From NCBI GenBank assembly GCA_018292915.2, contig JACVVK020000146.1, positions 531,001-595,000 on the forward strand: 64,000 nt of DNA, given 5' to 3'. The notes beneath the pieces are model-generated. The model made no database searches and was not told the DNA's origin. It worked only from the letters and a program-made list of their open reading frames with translations. Below are positions 28,680 through 41,700 of this stretch, one piece after another. The first letter of the stretch is position 1. Each line of letters starts with the position of its first letter. Source of the stretch: Batillaria attramentaria (Eukaryota > Mollusca > Gastropoda > Batillariidae). A program made the position numbers and the translations under genes.

Positions 28680-31600
28680 AAATCATGTAGGCAACGTAAA
28701 TAAATCAATTCAACAATTCATGATGTATAGTATGTACTAATGTAGTGATACAGAGCACTGGCATCTCCTGCCAACATCAACTTTATATGTCCATGTATCC
28801 ATATCCACAAAAAGGTACAATGAGATGCAAATCAGCATGCAGTGAAACAAGGCCACACACCTCTGACCATCAGCCAGACGTATCTGGATGGTAGTGACAG
28901 GCTGTGAACTATCGATGTTAACTTGTGATGCGGAAGCAGCAGCACCAGATGATGCTGGTTTTGTTACCACTGCTGGCGCTGGACTGCACAGGGAAAACCA
29001 TGGTGAGTCAACACACACACACACACACACACAAAAAGGGAAAAAAGAAAGAAAGACAGAAAAAAGGACAAAAATGACTCCCCCCACAAAAAAAAAAAAA
29101 AAAAAAAATCTGAAATGGTTCTTAAAGGATCCTCTTTCTGATTCCATAAAAAAGAGAAAAAGAAAAAGATTTAAAAAAAAATTGTGAGTCAACACAAATA
29201 AAACACTATGACTATAATGAGCACCTATAAGGCATGTGAATACCCATGAATCTCATCCTCTCCTTGACATCTTTATTTCCACTGGCATTGTATAGGCCTG
29301 TCTCACCCTGTCACTGACTTGATCATTTTCATGAATGTCTGTCTCATCCTCTACATGTGTCATTAAATTGTTTATCAGGGAGGGACTTAACGGTTAAAGT
29401 TAACCTCTCTCTTCTAACTCTTGCAAGTGGAAGTTTCTCCTGGCTACTGAACTCGGACAGCATCCACCCCCCCCCCCCAACTCCTATGCGACAATGGGTT
29501 AGTTCAGTCAGCCAGAAATAGTCACATGCGAATTTAAATATGACAACTTACAGCTCAAATGCTCCCTGAAAGTGTATCCTGACTCTGCTCTAATGAGAGT
29601 AAGAAATGCCCATTCAGCTAAAATATTCAAATGACAAACCACTTTTCTGTCAAGCAGTATCTCCATGTCCACTTTTAAGTTTTCTACCTGCCCAACATGT
29701 TTCCTTCACCAGAGAACGCCTTCACTGTGACTTTGGGTTTGACATAGTCCTCCTGTCGATGGTCCTCCATGTTGAGATTCACCTCCCCTCCTTTGGCAAG
29801 ATGGATCAGCTCATTGGGAACCTCCCTGAACCATTCACAAATCATTAACTGATGGCACACAGTGATACTGGGTACACAGTCTTGATCTAGTTTCAGAGAG
29901 AGAGAGAGAGAGAAAGATGTAATGTGGCTATACTGTATACATGTGGCACATACAGCAATATCATTCAGACAAATTTACAACCAGTATGGAAGGCTACAAC
30001 TACAGCAAGCACATTTTCCAAGTGAGTACTAAATGTACTTCTCTCTCACCAAATGGAGTAACCAGCCTGGTTGCAAAGCGGTAATGGTCATGAGTGAAAG
30101 CAGGTGCGGATATATATATATATATCACAAAAATTAAATACTAACCCTCTGCGTATGCTGTCAAGAAAATCCTTATTTGCTGGGTCATCATAGGGACGAA
30201 GCGGACCATTATCAACACTGAATCCATTTTTCCACATTTTCAACACCATATCAACCTGGAGCAAAGTGCATAAAACATACTTGCAAATTCTGAGACAAAA
30301 GTTTTACTGATATTACAGTAGTGTTACAATTTACCCACCTGAGCCCGATTCTAATACATGCAATACAGGAGCTGAACATGCACAGTTCTCAACCATATAC
30401 TGCACATATGGTTTTCTCTTGTACTGATCTAGCTCACAGACAGCCTACCAAACCAGACATTTAACTGTCAATGCCACAGTCTTGAGTCAGTCACCAGAAG
30501 CAGTAGATGAACAAGTTCTTCAACAAGGCCACAGAGATGAGAAACATAAGAACTGAGACTCTGACTGTTAATAAAGTAACTCCATTATACAAAACGGGTG
30601 TGGGAACAGCACAAATAAGTGAACCCACCTGAGGTCTAGATCGTCCCAGACTGGGGCCGGCTATTGTTTCCGAGGCGTCCTCCGTCTCACCCAGACGATA
30701 TCCTGTGCCCTGAAATGCTGACCGGCCTGCAGGTTGCTGTTCTGACATTCTGTCAAGTTCTTCTGCCCCATGCCTAAAAGCATCAAGTTTTACAAAGTCT
30801 TGAATGAGATCTATCACCATCTGGGAAAAGAGTCTAAACACCAATCATATCCATGGTGCTTAGGTCCTTTTTCAAAAGGGTGGTAAATGCAGAGATGAGT
30901 AACCAACAGATTACTGTCGTGCCCATTAGATAGCAGAGTTTCTTCACAATGAGGGCCTGATACCCCACCCCATCCCCGTTCAAACAAAATCTTGACAGAT
31001 ATCTTTGAATGACAAATATGAAGTCTGGAGGCCACATTACTGATAGGGTCACCTCCAGCAATTTAAACTTTGCCAGTGCAATTTAAACTTTACAGTACAG
31101 TACCATGCCACTGCATTGATTCGGGGTGCAAAAAGCAAAACTAATAAGTGCGTTTGGAATGTGCATGCTAATTATAAGCCATGGTAATGTAAAGGAGAAG
31201 GTGAATAAAACATTACCTTTTGCTCACTTTTCTCTCCAGATCAAAAAGGTAATGACACATGTCTATTACTTACAGCTGTCCATATACTCACTCTCGCGCT
31301 GATTTGAAGAGGTCAGATACAAGGGCATCAGGGTTCTTCTTTTTCTTGGATGGTCCCAGTACCTGCTGCCCACTGTAAGTTGTAGAGGAAACACACAACT
31401 TTACAGAATCTGAGAGCACACCACAGATGTAGAGGAAACATAAATTTACAGAAACTGAGAACACTAATTTCAAAAACTGGGAGAAACAGCAAAAGTTTCC
31501 CTACAAAGTGCAGCCATGCTGAGATCACACAATTGACCTCTATGTTGAGCAGACCTCTTCAGAGCAAGCATTTTATCTAAGCACAGCCAGTCAGAAAGTA

Positions 31601-33499
31601 AGCCAACCCTTGCTGTGGTTTAACTCCTACCAGTTCACTCCCCTTAATATCTGACCCTGATGTCGGACGATTCATCCCCAGTCCCTGACCAAGAATTACT
31701 CCATAATTCTTGAAGCACACTGTTGAAGTACTCATAGAAGACCAACAAAACCACTAGTTTGCGTAAAAATGACCAGACATGAGCCTAGAATGTTGAGTGG
31801 TGGTATTTGGGAACACCTTTCTCCAAAATGGCTGAACTGGTAAGAGTTAAACTTAAAGGCCCCGCAAACGTTCACATAGCAACTGAAACAAACAACCACC
31901 CCAAAACACTCAGACAAGCCATCATCATTATGCAGCTTAAATTGTGAAAACCTTTTATTCTGATTAGGTGAAAAGTACTACTTAAAGGAATAGTAAATTC
32001 TCTCCCAGGGATGGATTTACCGGTCTCAAATATGCCAGTAAGACATTGTCTCCTTGACCAGTCATTTTTATGAGACATTTTCATTTTCTATGAGACAATC
32101 AAGTTCACCTGCATCACTCTGTCACATGTCTAAGCCGAGAGCCTAAGTGCAGTGACGTTCAGGTTCTGAACGGAAAAGGACCTCTCGATCGCAGAACTGA
32201 GAAAACTGATAATGCGCCAATATTTTTTGCAACTCTTTCGAGCGAGAGTTCCTGGCAGCGTGCGCGGCGAGTGGGATAAGTAAGCTTCATCACTAAAATT
32301 TGATTAGTGTTACAGACTCTATGACTGACACAGACAGCGCATCTCTGCTTCGCGTTGTCAAGTGCGCTTGTGATGTCATGTTCGTGCGACATATGACGCA
32401 TTTTGCGAAATTTCTATGCGACATTGTACCAAAATATGAGACATAGTCGCACGGCGCGCGAGAAAATTGATCCCTGCTCTCCCTTGCAGAGTCCACTTAC
32501 CTATTCATGAAATTCCCTTTTATTCTGATAGGATCTGTAACAAAATGCCACCTAGAGGGCTCTGCTTGTGAGTCCCAGCAAGGTATTGAGTGGTTGCCAG
32601 AAAGGTCCAATTTGAACAGAGTCAACACAGCAGTGTGACTGGCTACCTGAACTCTACATGCAACCAAAGCTTTCGATTTTAATTATACAACCTACTGAAA
32701 GAATTATACAGTATGGCCCTTTTAGGCAAACACCCCTTTGCAGGCTTTGGGTAGAGGAAGGTGGTCTTAGCAATGTTCCGAACAGCTTTCAAAACAGAGG
32801 GTCACTTTGACCCTCTCTGTCAAGTTCAGAGGGTCATTTTGTAAAATCAATGATGTACAGCCTGAAAAATCTCAAGCACCACATATATAAGCATAAGGGG
32901 CACTGCTTAGAAGAGTAAACTTGCTAACCTTCGCTCTGAGCCGCCAGCATAGAAAGCTTGGCCTTCCTCAGATGAGCTGGAATCACCATCATTATCTCGC
33001 AAACTGCCTATGGTGGCAAACCTGTATGAAAGTTTCAAGCAGAGACATACATTGTCATAATGGTTTGTTGTATATATTTTCCTTCAAATTTACTGATAAA
33101 ACAAGATACTATAGTAGTGGTATGACAAGATTAAAAAAATCACCTTACTATTTTAAAGTTTATTTTAGAAAGGACCATGGTAACATGGTAAGATTTTCGG
33201 TCCTACTAAACTATGCCCGGCCATGCCTGGGTATGCCTGGTTATGCCTGAGCCTTTGCCCGGTTATGCCCGGGACTGCCAGATCGCTTGTAGCCGAACGA
33301 TTAGAAGATCTCATGAATGATTCTGTGTGTTTTCTGTTCTTGTGTCTGATGTTTGATGGTTTACTCGCTGTGTTGTGAACTGCTGTGCCCGCTGTTTTTG
33401 CTGTAGGTGTGCGTGTGTGTGTGTGTTTACGACTGATGTATTTGAGGGTTTCAGTTTTGTACAGGTGTGTGTATACAAGACCTGTGTGTGTGTGTGTGT

Positions 33500-33540
<41 letters not shown>

Positions 33541-34116
33541 AAGTTTTATGTATGAGTGTGCAAGTGTTTCATATATGTTTATTATGTGTTTGTGAGTTTT
33601 ATTTTCTTTATGGGCATGAGTGCTTTGGACTCTGTGTGTGTGTGTGTGTGTGTGTGTTTTTTGGGGGGAAAGGGGGTAGGCGCAAGTTTTATTTGCTGAG
33701 TTTCAATATGGTGAGTCATGAAGTTTGATGGATCATCATCAGATATGCTGTTGAATGGTTTTACTTTAGTTTCTTTTTTAGTTTTTTTTTCTTGTTGTTG
33801 AGTCAGTATTCAGATTCAGTTGTTATTCAACCGCCATCTCTTCAAGTTTAACATCTGCCTGTATCATGCACTTGTGGGTATGCAAACCGAGAATATTCAG
33901 GTTAACATTGGCATTTTCTCGGGAAGTACAACAAGGAGGAACGGCCCCGTCCTACAAAGTTGTTTCTCCAAACTTCATTTTATTTTGTCTGTTTTGTTGT
34001 TATTGTTGCTGGTTCTCCCCTCTCCAAGTTCTACCAATGACACTAGATCCTCTACGACCTCGACCTACTAGCCACGTGACTTGGGGTGGGACCGGGTGGG
34101 GGAAGAAGAGAGAGAG

Positions 34117-34185
<69 letters not shown>

Positions 34186-34418
34186 GAGTGGGTGGGTGTT
34201 TAGGAGTTTAACGTCCTTTTCCACCACATAAGGGTGATATCAAAGACGGGGCTACGAGAAAAAGGCCAGCACAAATATTTGGCCCCAGCGGCCGGGATTC
34301 GAACTCTCTGCCTAAGCATTGAAAGTCCAACGCTCTACCATTCGGCCACCCTGGCTCCCCAGAGAGAGAGAGAGAGAGAGAGACGTCAAGAAAAAAAGTC
34401 AGTATATCATGACAGAAC

Positions 34419-34470
<52 letters not shown>

Positions 34471-35373
34471 CACACACAGAATCATTCATGAGATCTTCTA
34501 ATCGGCTATCGCCTACAAGCGATCTGACAGCCCCGGGCATAACCGGGCAAAGGCCAGGCATAACCAGGCATACCCGAGCATGGCCGGGCATGGTTTAGTA
34601 GGACCCAAGATTTTAGCTGTATGGGGAACACTGGTTGCAGTTTTGTATGAACAGGCTGCATGGTTCATACTGGATAGTTTCCATTTATAAAACTCATAAT
34701 AATTCTGTACAGGATTTCTCCCTACTTGCTGTTGGGTTTAGGAGCTCGTCCAGAGGCTTCTCTAGCACTGCCGATCAACTGTGGGGCCTCCTCATCCTCC
34801 ATTTTATCAACATCCACCGGGTGTGCTGCACTCCCGTCATCTACTCCATGTTCACCCTCCTCATAGTAATTTGCCATAGCAAGCTGCAGTCACAGACAAA
34901 ACAGGCACATGTATACACACAAAGGCAGATAGGAGTATACAATTTAGACTAATGACTGCGAGTGCGAAACACACAACGCTGCGGAAAAAAGTGAAAACTG
35001 AAATTCCAAGGTTCAAAAGTACAAACCCGAAAGACAAAGAGAACACTTCTTGCTCGACCTACAAAATGTCTAACTAGCAGATGTCTGGGCAAACGGTTAA
35101 CACTTTAGCACAGTGAAAACACGTACAAATCATGTTCAAATTTGTCGATTCACGAAATACCGAACGAATTTTCGGTTTTCCCGGCGTCATGCGTATTCAG
35201 AATACAAGCAAAACGACAGATACTACAAACATCCAAAATTATCATGCACACTTTAGTCTTTTGGTGTGTACCTCGAGATTCCATGCTGCTGCTTCGAGGT
35301 GGAACTGCGCTCTGGAGCGATCAACGCCAGTTACATTCGCGAACTGCTCGATAACATCGTCTTTATCCGCCAT
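27950..35373 (-). CDS. NSFL1C: NSFL1 cofactor p47 (p97/VCP adaptor; UBA-SEP-UBX)
   Basis: Ten coding exons in transcript order: 35373-35272, 34883-34726, 33021-32929, 31372-31292, 30773-30629, 30255-30146, 29825-29688, 28983-28861, 28482-28423, 28082-27950; 1143 nt, 380 aa, close to the human 370. The UBA-like N-terminus ([20 protein letters not shown]) spans exons 1-2. An acidic linker leads to [17 protein letters not shown], a p47 hallmark, and a basic KKKKNPD at about 127. The SEP domain lies at about 195-258 ([30 protein letters not shown]). The C-terminal UBX domain (about 305-380) keeps R311 in IQIRLADG and the FPN loop at 353-355 that inserts into p97. The expected role is recruiting p97/VCP to ubiquitinated membrane substrates in Golgi and ER fusion. 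Exon 2 ends at a gtaggg donor. Confidence 0.95.
28423..28482 (-). CDS. NSFL1C: NSFL1C exon 9 (60 nt, UBX core)
   Basis: A short exon encoding [19 protein letters not shown], with acceptor cttttcag above 28482 and donor gtatcc below 28423. It is easily missed because flanking sequence is microsatellite. It is required to link exon 8 (ends split R317) with exon 10 (split I337). Confidence 0.85.
28620..28678. repeat. (TG)n microsatellite
   Basis: TG tract in p47 intron 8, preceded by a short (TA)n. Confidence 0.95.
34100..34183. repeat. (GA)n microsatellite
   Basis: GA tract adjoining the nested SINE; a second GA tract of about 35 bp lies at 33501-33536. Confidence 0.95.
34190..34356 (-). mobile_element. 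tRNA-derived SINE, family A, copy 1 (nested)
   Basis: On the minus strand: head GGCCGAATGGTAGAGCG (A box) and GAGTTCGAATCCC (B box), body CCAAATATTTGTGCTGGC and GTCTTTGATATCACCC, and tail GGACGTTAAAC. It is the same family as the copies at 58308 and 63725. It splits a GA tract: (GA)n lies on both sides, so the duplication was probably AG-repeat sequence. Confidence 0.85.
34427..34478. repeat. (CA)n microsatellite
   Basis: CA tract abutting the right arm of the long-TIR element; the left arm abuts TGTGTG-rich sequence, so the two may belong to the arms. Confidence 0.85.
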
Positions 35374-36470
35374 TTTAGTTTGTTTGATATCATCTATCTT
35401 CAGAATGGAGAGCTTTTGAAGGGAAGCAACCTATTTGCTGAAGCTTCCCATGCCTCCCACGCATAAGAGAAATTAAACCGCGAGAGGCCGTCAGCACAAA
35501 ACAACGAAGATAGCAGATTTGCACACACACATACACACAAAAGGGGGGGGGGGGGGGTCGGGAGGAGGGAATCCCTGTAATGAACATGAACTACAGTGAC
35601 CAAACTCGGTTACAAAATGTACACACAGCAAACAATCCTATAATTTAGACTTTGTCCTTAATACATCTACACATACAAGCGGCATTGCACGACTCCTGAT
35701 TTACCGAGTATCACTTTGATAACAGTTCATGATGCACCACTTGACTGAGTTTCAATTTTTTTTTTTTTTAACATCCCTCACAGACTGTAAATAGAAATAC
35801 ACACTTGTATGAAGCTTTATCCATTCCAGATGTACACATTACTTCAATTCTCTAACAGCCTTGTTTTTCTTCAGTTTTACGTTCATTCATGGTTTAAGTA
35901 AGGAAAGAGGAGAGAAATGAAGAAAAAAGTTCAAATTTAATTGGATAAAAGTAATGTTACTGCTGAACAAATGCAACAGGATTGCATGTATATTGAGTGT
36001 GTTCACGCTGGTTCATGAATCACTTTCACAATCATTTGCTTTCTGCTGTAGATCTGAGAAAATGGAAGTTACTCGGTGCATCGAGAGTTGAATCATCATT
36101 ACTGAAAACGTTTATTTTCCAACAACAACAAAATGCCCAATATCCCAAGAATATCAAAATATGGCTTTCGTTCACTGTCAGCTTCGGGCACAAAACGAAC
36201 GGCTTCAGTTTGGCCGGAAAGCTACCTGTCTTGTCTCGTTGCTGATGACATGCCTCCGCTCTGCTAAAAAACGTATTAAGTGTCTTTCAGAATTCAGCAG
36301 CTTGCATCAACAGCAACTTTCATATTACTGAGAAGAAGAACGAGCATGAGTAGGAGGCAAGACAAGCACTTTGACGGCAAAAACTAGTGTCGTCTGCTAG
36401 CACTGCGCAACTTCAGCATTATTCCCCTTGGTACAACAGGTGGCACTGCCAACAGCTGACTGGATGCAAG
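35374..36470. promoter_or_regulatory. Divergent NSFL1C / SNX9 intergenic promoter region
   Basis: The start codons of p47 (minus, 35373) and the SNX9-type gene (plus, 36471) lie head to head 1.1 kb apart. No TATA box is evident at either end; both starts carry an AAnATGGC-like context. The segment includes a G run at 35544-35558 and a T run near 35757-35769. Bidirectional function is inference from orientation. Confidence 0.45.
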
Positions 36471-36485
36471 ATGGCGGAGGTTCAG
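36471..36485 (+). CDS. SNX9: SNX9 first coding exon (15 nt)
   Basis: ATGGCGGAGGTTCAG then donor gtgagg. Encodes MAEVQ and joins in phase 0 to exon 2 (AQCMYDFEG) after a 3.86 kb intron. An upstream ATG at 36463 is out of frame. Confidence 0.8.
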
Positions 36486-37633
36486 GTGAGGCAGTTTGTC
36501 AACACAACCTTTCCACACTTCGCTGAGCATTTCAGGCAGACAATATTTCACGCTTAGTTTCACTTAATTTCTTCATACGTCAACCTGTAGTGGACAATGC
36601 GAAGGAAAAAGCGTCTAGTTTTGACGAAATCACTGTTTCTACTGTTGATAGGAAGTGTCCGCCCACTTTAGTGGTAAGCAAACCGTTGCTGGCAATGCCC
36701 CTTGAATGTGACTCATGAAACGACTATTTCACATGATCGTACGTTTTATTGAATGGGTGTATCATGTTATTAAGTAAGCGGTCAAGCAAAAACTACACAG
36801 AGATGCCGTCGAGATTTTACAGTGATGGGCATTGATAAGTTTGGCTGTTACCAGTTTAGTCCGTGGTGTTTTTAGTATCTTGGTCATAACATAACATTGC
36901 AACATTTCTACTTACGGGTACATACATGTACTTCCACTTAGAGCTTTGGAAAATTAAAAGCTTGTGAAATCTTGAAGTTTTTCAGCTGCAATAGTTATGG
37001 GTGTGACCATACTAAAATTGACATGGTTTATTCTATGAAACCTGAAAATTTGCACTAAGGGTGCAATTTTAAAAGTTTAATAAACTTCTGTTAAATATTT
37101 GGCATTGCAATAGTGGCCCACACTCGTACAGCAGACTTCACACTTGTTAACTGACAGTGGTATCTGGTGGTCTAGTTTTGGACTGGTATCATGATGAACT
37201 GTCAGCAATTAATAACAGATTCCACTTTGAAAAACAGATTGACAGCAGGACACACCATGCATACTAGTATTACTAGCTAAACTTAATTATGCTCATAAAG
37301 CTGCTTGAGGCGTATCTTGGGAATGAATTGCTATTGATAGTGAAAGGTGTTTGCTGTGTCAGTGATAGAAGAGGCTCAACATGTGGCTGCCAGTGTCATC
37401 TAAGTGTCCATTCATCAAACGTGTATAGCAGCTGTACCAAAGCTTCCCTACATCATGATTTACCACTGCCCCTGAAGTTTGCCAGATGGTGATATGAGGA
37501 TTTGCAATTCCTCCTCCTCCCCCCCCCTCCCCCTTCCCCTTTCCCCCATGCCTAGGTCTTGCCCAGATGCCTTTGCATACAGACACATGTATGCACACAC
37601 ACACATACACACACAGCAAGTACATACTTCTAA

Positions 37634-37667
<34 letters not shown>

Positions 37668-37918
37668 ATATGATTATATGTGTGTGTGTGTGTGAGGGGT
37701 GTGTCTGAGTCAGCTGTAACGGAAACAAACAGCTATGGACTAATTACCGTTATAAGGAAGTGATGATTCAGTCTTTTGAAGGCTTTTTCTAGCATAATCA
37801 TATGTCAGGATGTCAAATCAGAGATAATATAATATGATCCTCATACATTTTTAACGTCGCTCACTGACTTGACTCGAGTCTGCAGATTTTTTTTGGGTCA
37901 AGTCTCAGACACACGCAT

Positions 37919-37986
<68 letters not shown>

Positions 37987-38228
37987 TGAGAGAGAGAAAG
38001 AGAGACAGATGAGTGAAAAGGCAAGCAGTTGTACAGCTCATTTGCACTTGAATACGTGTAAAAGTATTTGACCCAGGTTGTGGGAAAATGGTGTGGCTTT
38101 TGGATTTGTATGAATTAGTGGTGCTGTAAACTGAACCTGTCTTCGTTAAGATTTTTACAGCCACGAAACATGGTATAAATGTGTACAGCACTGATACATA
38201 TAATACTGACAGCCTGATTCACAGGCAC

Positions 38229-38272
<44 letters not shown>

Positions 38273-38456
38273 AGACAAAGAGTTTCTTCCTTTTTTTCGC
38301 CTTCTTGTGATAGATCTGTCCTCCTCTCTCTCTCTCTCTCTCTCTTTGTTGTAAAGTGACTGCCGAAGAAAGTGACAAGACTACTATAGAGCAACTTCCT
38401 GGATGAATGCAGTACATACACTGTTTTTTTGATAAAGCTCTCTTACTGTACAGCCA

Positions 38457-38530
<74 letters not shown>

Positions 38531-38716
38531 AGACAAAGAGTTTCTTCCTTTTTTTCGCCTTCTTGTGATAGATCTGTCCTCCTCTCTCTCTCTCTCTCTC
38601 TCTCTTTGTTGTAAAGTGACTGCCGAAGAAAGTGACAAGACTACTATAGAGCAACTTCCTGGATGAATGCAGTACATACACTGTTTTTTTGATAAAGCTC
38701 TCTTACTGTACAGCCA

Positions 38717-38792
<76 letters not shown>

Positions 38793-41700
38793 CCTCCTTG
38801 TTTTTGCCTTCTTCTGCTAGATCTATCCTCTCTCTCTCTCTCTGTGTCTGTCTCTCTGTTATAAAGTGACAGCTAAAAGAAAGTGACAAGACTACTATAG
38901 AGCAACTTCCTGGATGAATACATACATGAATACATCATACATCATACACTGTCTATTGATAAAGCTCACATCCTGTACAGCCGTCTTCGCTAATGTAAGC
39001 AGTGAGTGGTGACCTCAGATAGACTGTATGCATGTGTTGCAAGTGTCAGCATTGTAAAGGTGTCTGCATAGGGTCATCTTAGATGATTTTCAGCTTCTGT
39101 TTACACTAGGTGAACATGGCAAAACATGAAAAGAACAGATACAGTTTTCTTGTAGTACTGAACTGCGCACCTCTTATGCTGCATTATCACAGTAATATAC
39201 ACTGCTACATGTATTGTGCCTGTTTGGACACAGAAAATCTGTAACAATCTGTGATAGGTCTGTGACTATAATCCTCGGTGCGGACACCACCACCAACCAA
39301 TTAGAACAAACTGACTTACAAGATAAAAGGAAAAAGAAAAGTGTTTATAAGTTGAGTGGGTGAAATTCTGTGAACACCAAACCATATCCTGCTCTGCATT
39401 TATTATGAGTTCAGGCACTTGTGACCTTTCTGTTTATGTGGAGCCGCTTTTTAATCTTAATAATTAAATAATTTGTGAAAAACAAACCTAAAGATGAATG
39501 AGGAAAGTATGCGAGTAGATCTATACAACATATAGTGTTATTAGTCTAGATTTTCCAGAGTTTTCACTTCAGCTGTCACTAGAGTCTAGAGAAGAACCCT
39601 ACACAGGAAGCCGTGCCCAACACTGTCAGTATGGGGTTAGGTCACTGATGAATGTAGGTCACAGTATACTGGGATTCTCCTGCTGTGCAACTGAGTGTGG
39701 TAACTTCTGACATTTTAGTGGATTATCTCACACTCTTAGAAGTGCTGTGTGACATTTTGCGTGGGTGGTTACTGGTACTGTACTGGGGCAGTAATGCTAG
39801 AGATGGTGGGTGGATGTAGCTTATGTCAGTAACTGTTAGCAGTGGCAGCTAGTTACTGTTAAAACATTCAGGCCACAGTTTCGTTCACACTTGGTCAACT
39901 GCCCATCTACAACCAAAATTACTGGTATTAAAAAAGTGAGGGGGGGGGGGGGAAGGTTGGGTGATACATGGTTGGTGTAGTGATGACCGATTTTATTAGA
40001 TTTAGAGGCTGACTCATGATTTCAAGTTACATGTATTACTCCATCCTCATGAATGTTTTGAGTGTAGACAGTGGATTGTTTTGTTATGTATATATATTTT
40101 TTTTAAAGTTTAGTTTGATGGAAGTCTGTTTTTACCCTTTGAAATTATCGGTGTCCTTGTCAAACTCATAGTCATAAAATACAAATGTCGTGATAAAATA
40201 GCACAGTTAGGAGGTTTGGCAAGGATGGCAGTGAATTGCTTTTTCATGATACATGTACATATGTACACTATATTTTTAGACTGGTTAAATTAAAAAACTG
40301 AGAATGCTGCATAACGTGTATTTTTTTTTCCTTTTGTACAGGCCCAGTGTATGTACGATTTTGAGGGGGATGCAGACAATGGGGAGCTAAGCTTCTACTC
40401 TGGTGATGTCCTTACAATCATTCGCCAGGTGAGCTGGGAATTAGAATTTAAGAATTGCAAAATCATTACCAACATTATCATTTAATGTCATTTTGGGAAG
40501 ACATTTGAAATCATTGACAATACTGCACCTACTAACTTGAGAGAAAAAAATTAAGAAAGCTGAAGTTTTACATGTAATGATGTATGTACAGTGTGTTTGG
40601 TTTTTGAATAATATTTGATTTTTCCCCCTAAATTTTATTTATTTATTTATTTATTTGCTGCCCCAACTCTTTTACCGGTTCCAGTGGTGTTCCTCCCAGG
40701 TCCTGGGTGGAATCCACGGAGGGCTCGGAAGCTGGGGCAATTTTATGATGCATGATAATGGAGATGAGGATGATGATAAGATGATGCTATAGAGGCTCAT
40801 GTGGTTTGGGACTGCGGGACAGGGCCACATTCCACACTTCCTGTCATAAATATCCTGGCATTATCCAGCCCCGGGAACTATGGCACCTGTGGTGCCAGCC
40901 GTCTAATCATCCACATCATAAGACGTGTCATACCAAGGGAAGCACCCCCAAAGTTGAACCCGTGAAGTGGGTGAATCTCGGCTGTGTGGCAACAGCCTCC
41001 CCATTGGACCCATAGCACACCTGCTCTGGGTAGGAGCCGACCTAGGTAGAAAAAATCCTGCTTGCCTCGGCTGGGACTCGAACCCGGGTCTCCCGGTCCA
41101 TGGTCCGAAGTGCTAACCACTTCACTACGGGGGCCAGATTTCCCTAAATTTTGTATCTGTTTCAATCACTCAGTGGCATTATCCTCTTGTTGCTTTTTGC
41201 CATTACAGGATATTGGGGATGGCTGGTGGGAGGCCAGGAATGCCCAGGGTGAGCAGGGGCTGGTGCCGGAGACATATGTTGAGGTTTGTTAAATTTCACA
41301 CACTTATCTTGTATTGTCGTTATTTGTTTAAGGGTTCACTGTTGTAGGGGCTTATATTCTGCACATATGTGTTCAAAGTTGATCAGAATAAAACATGCTG
41401 TGTTTTATCTCAACATGGGGAAGCACACAGCTGTGTCAGCATCACTGATCAATTAGATATGCTTGCATGAAATGTCCACCCAAATCTTACTGTCTGTTAA
41501 CTGCTAGTCTGTTCATTTGTATGGAAGGGGATGGAGATCTGTAGTGCAGTTTGTTGTAGTGGTAAGTACAACCTCTCAAACTTCTGATATGTTTTTTTTT
41601 TGGGGGGGGGGGGGGATGTGGAATACACTCAGTTGTAGAGGGATGCATAACATAAGTACTTAATTTTACCTTTAGGAAGACAAAGAGGGATGCAGGTGTA

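Larger units (their letters stand above)
33198..34606. mobile_element. Long-TIR DNA element with 8-bp target duplication
   Basis: Arms of about 134 bp (33198-33331 and 34473-34606) are inverted copies: GGTCCTACTAAAC, then CCCGG/CATGCC/TATGCC words, then GATCGCTTGTAG and GATTAGAAGATCTCATGAAT. AAGATTTT flanks both sides (33190-33197 and 34607-34614). Eight bases fits hAT- or P-type insertion. The interior holds (TG)n, (GA)n and a nested SINE, with no transposase seen. Located in p47 intron 2. Confidence 0.82.

Noticed and set aside
40806..41165. Open frames on both strands near 41 kb, similar to ones at 20.2 kb
   Set aside because: They are translations of the SINE family B body.
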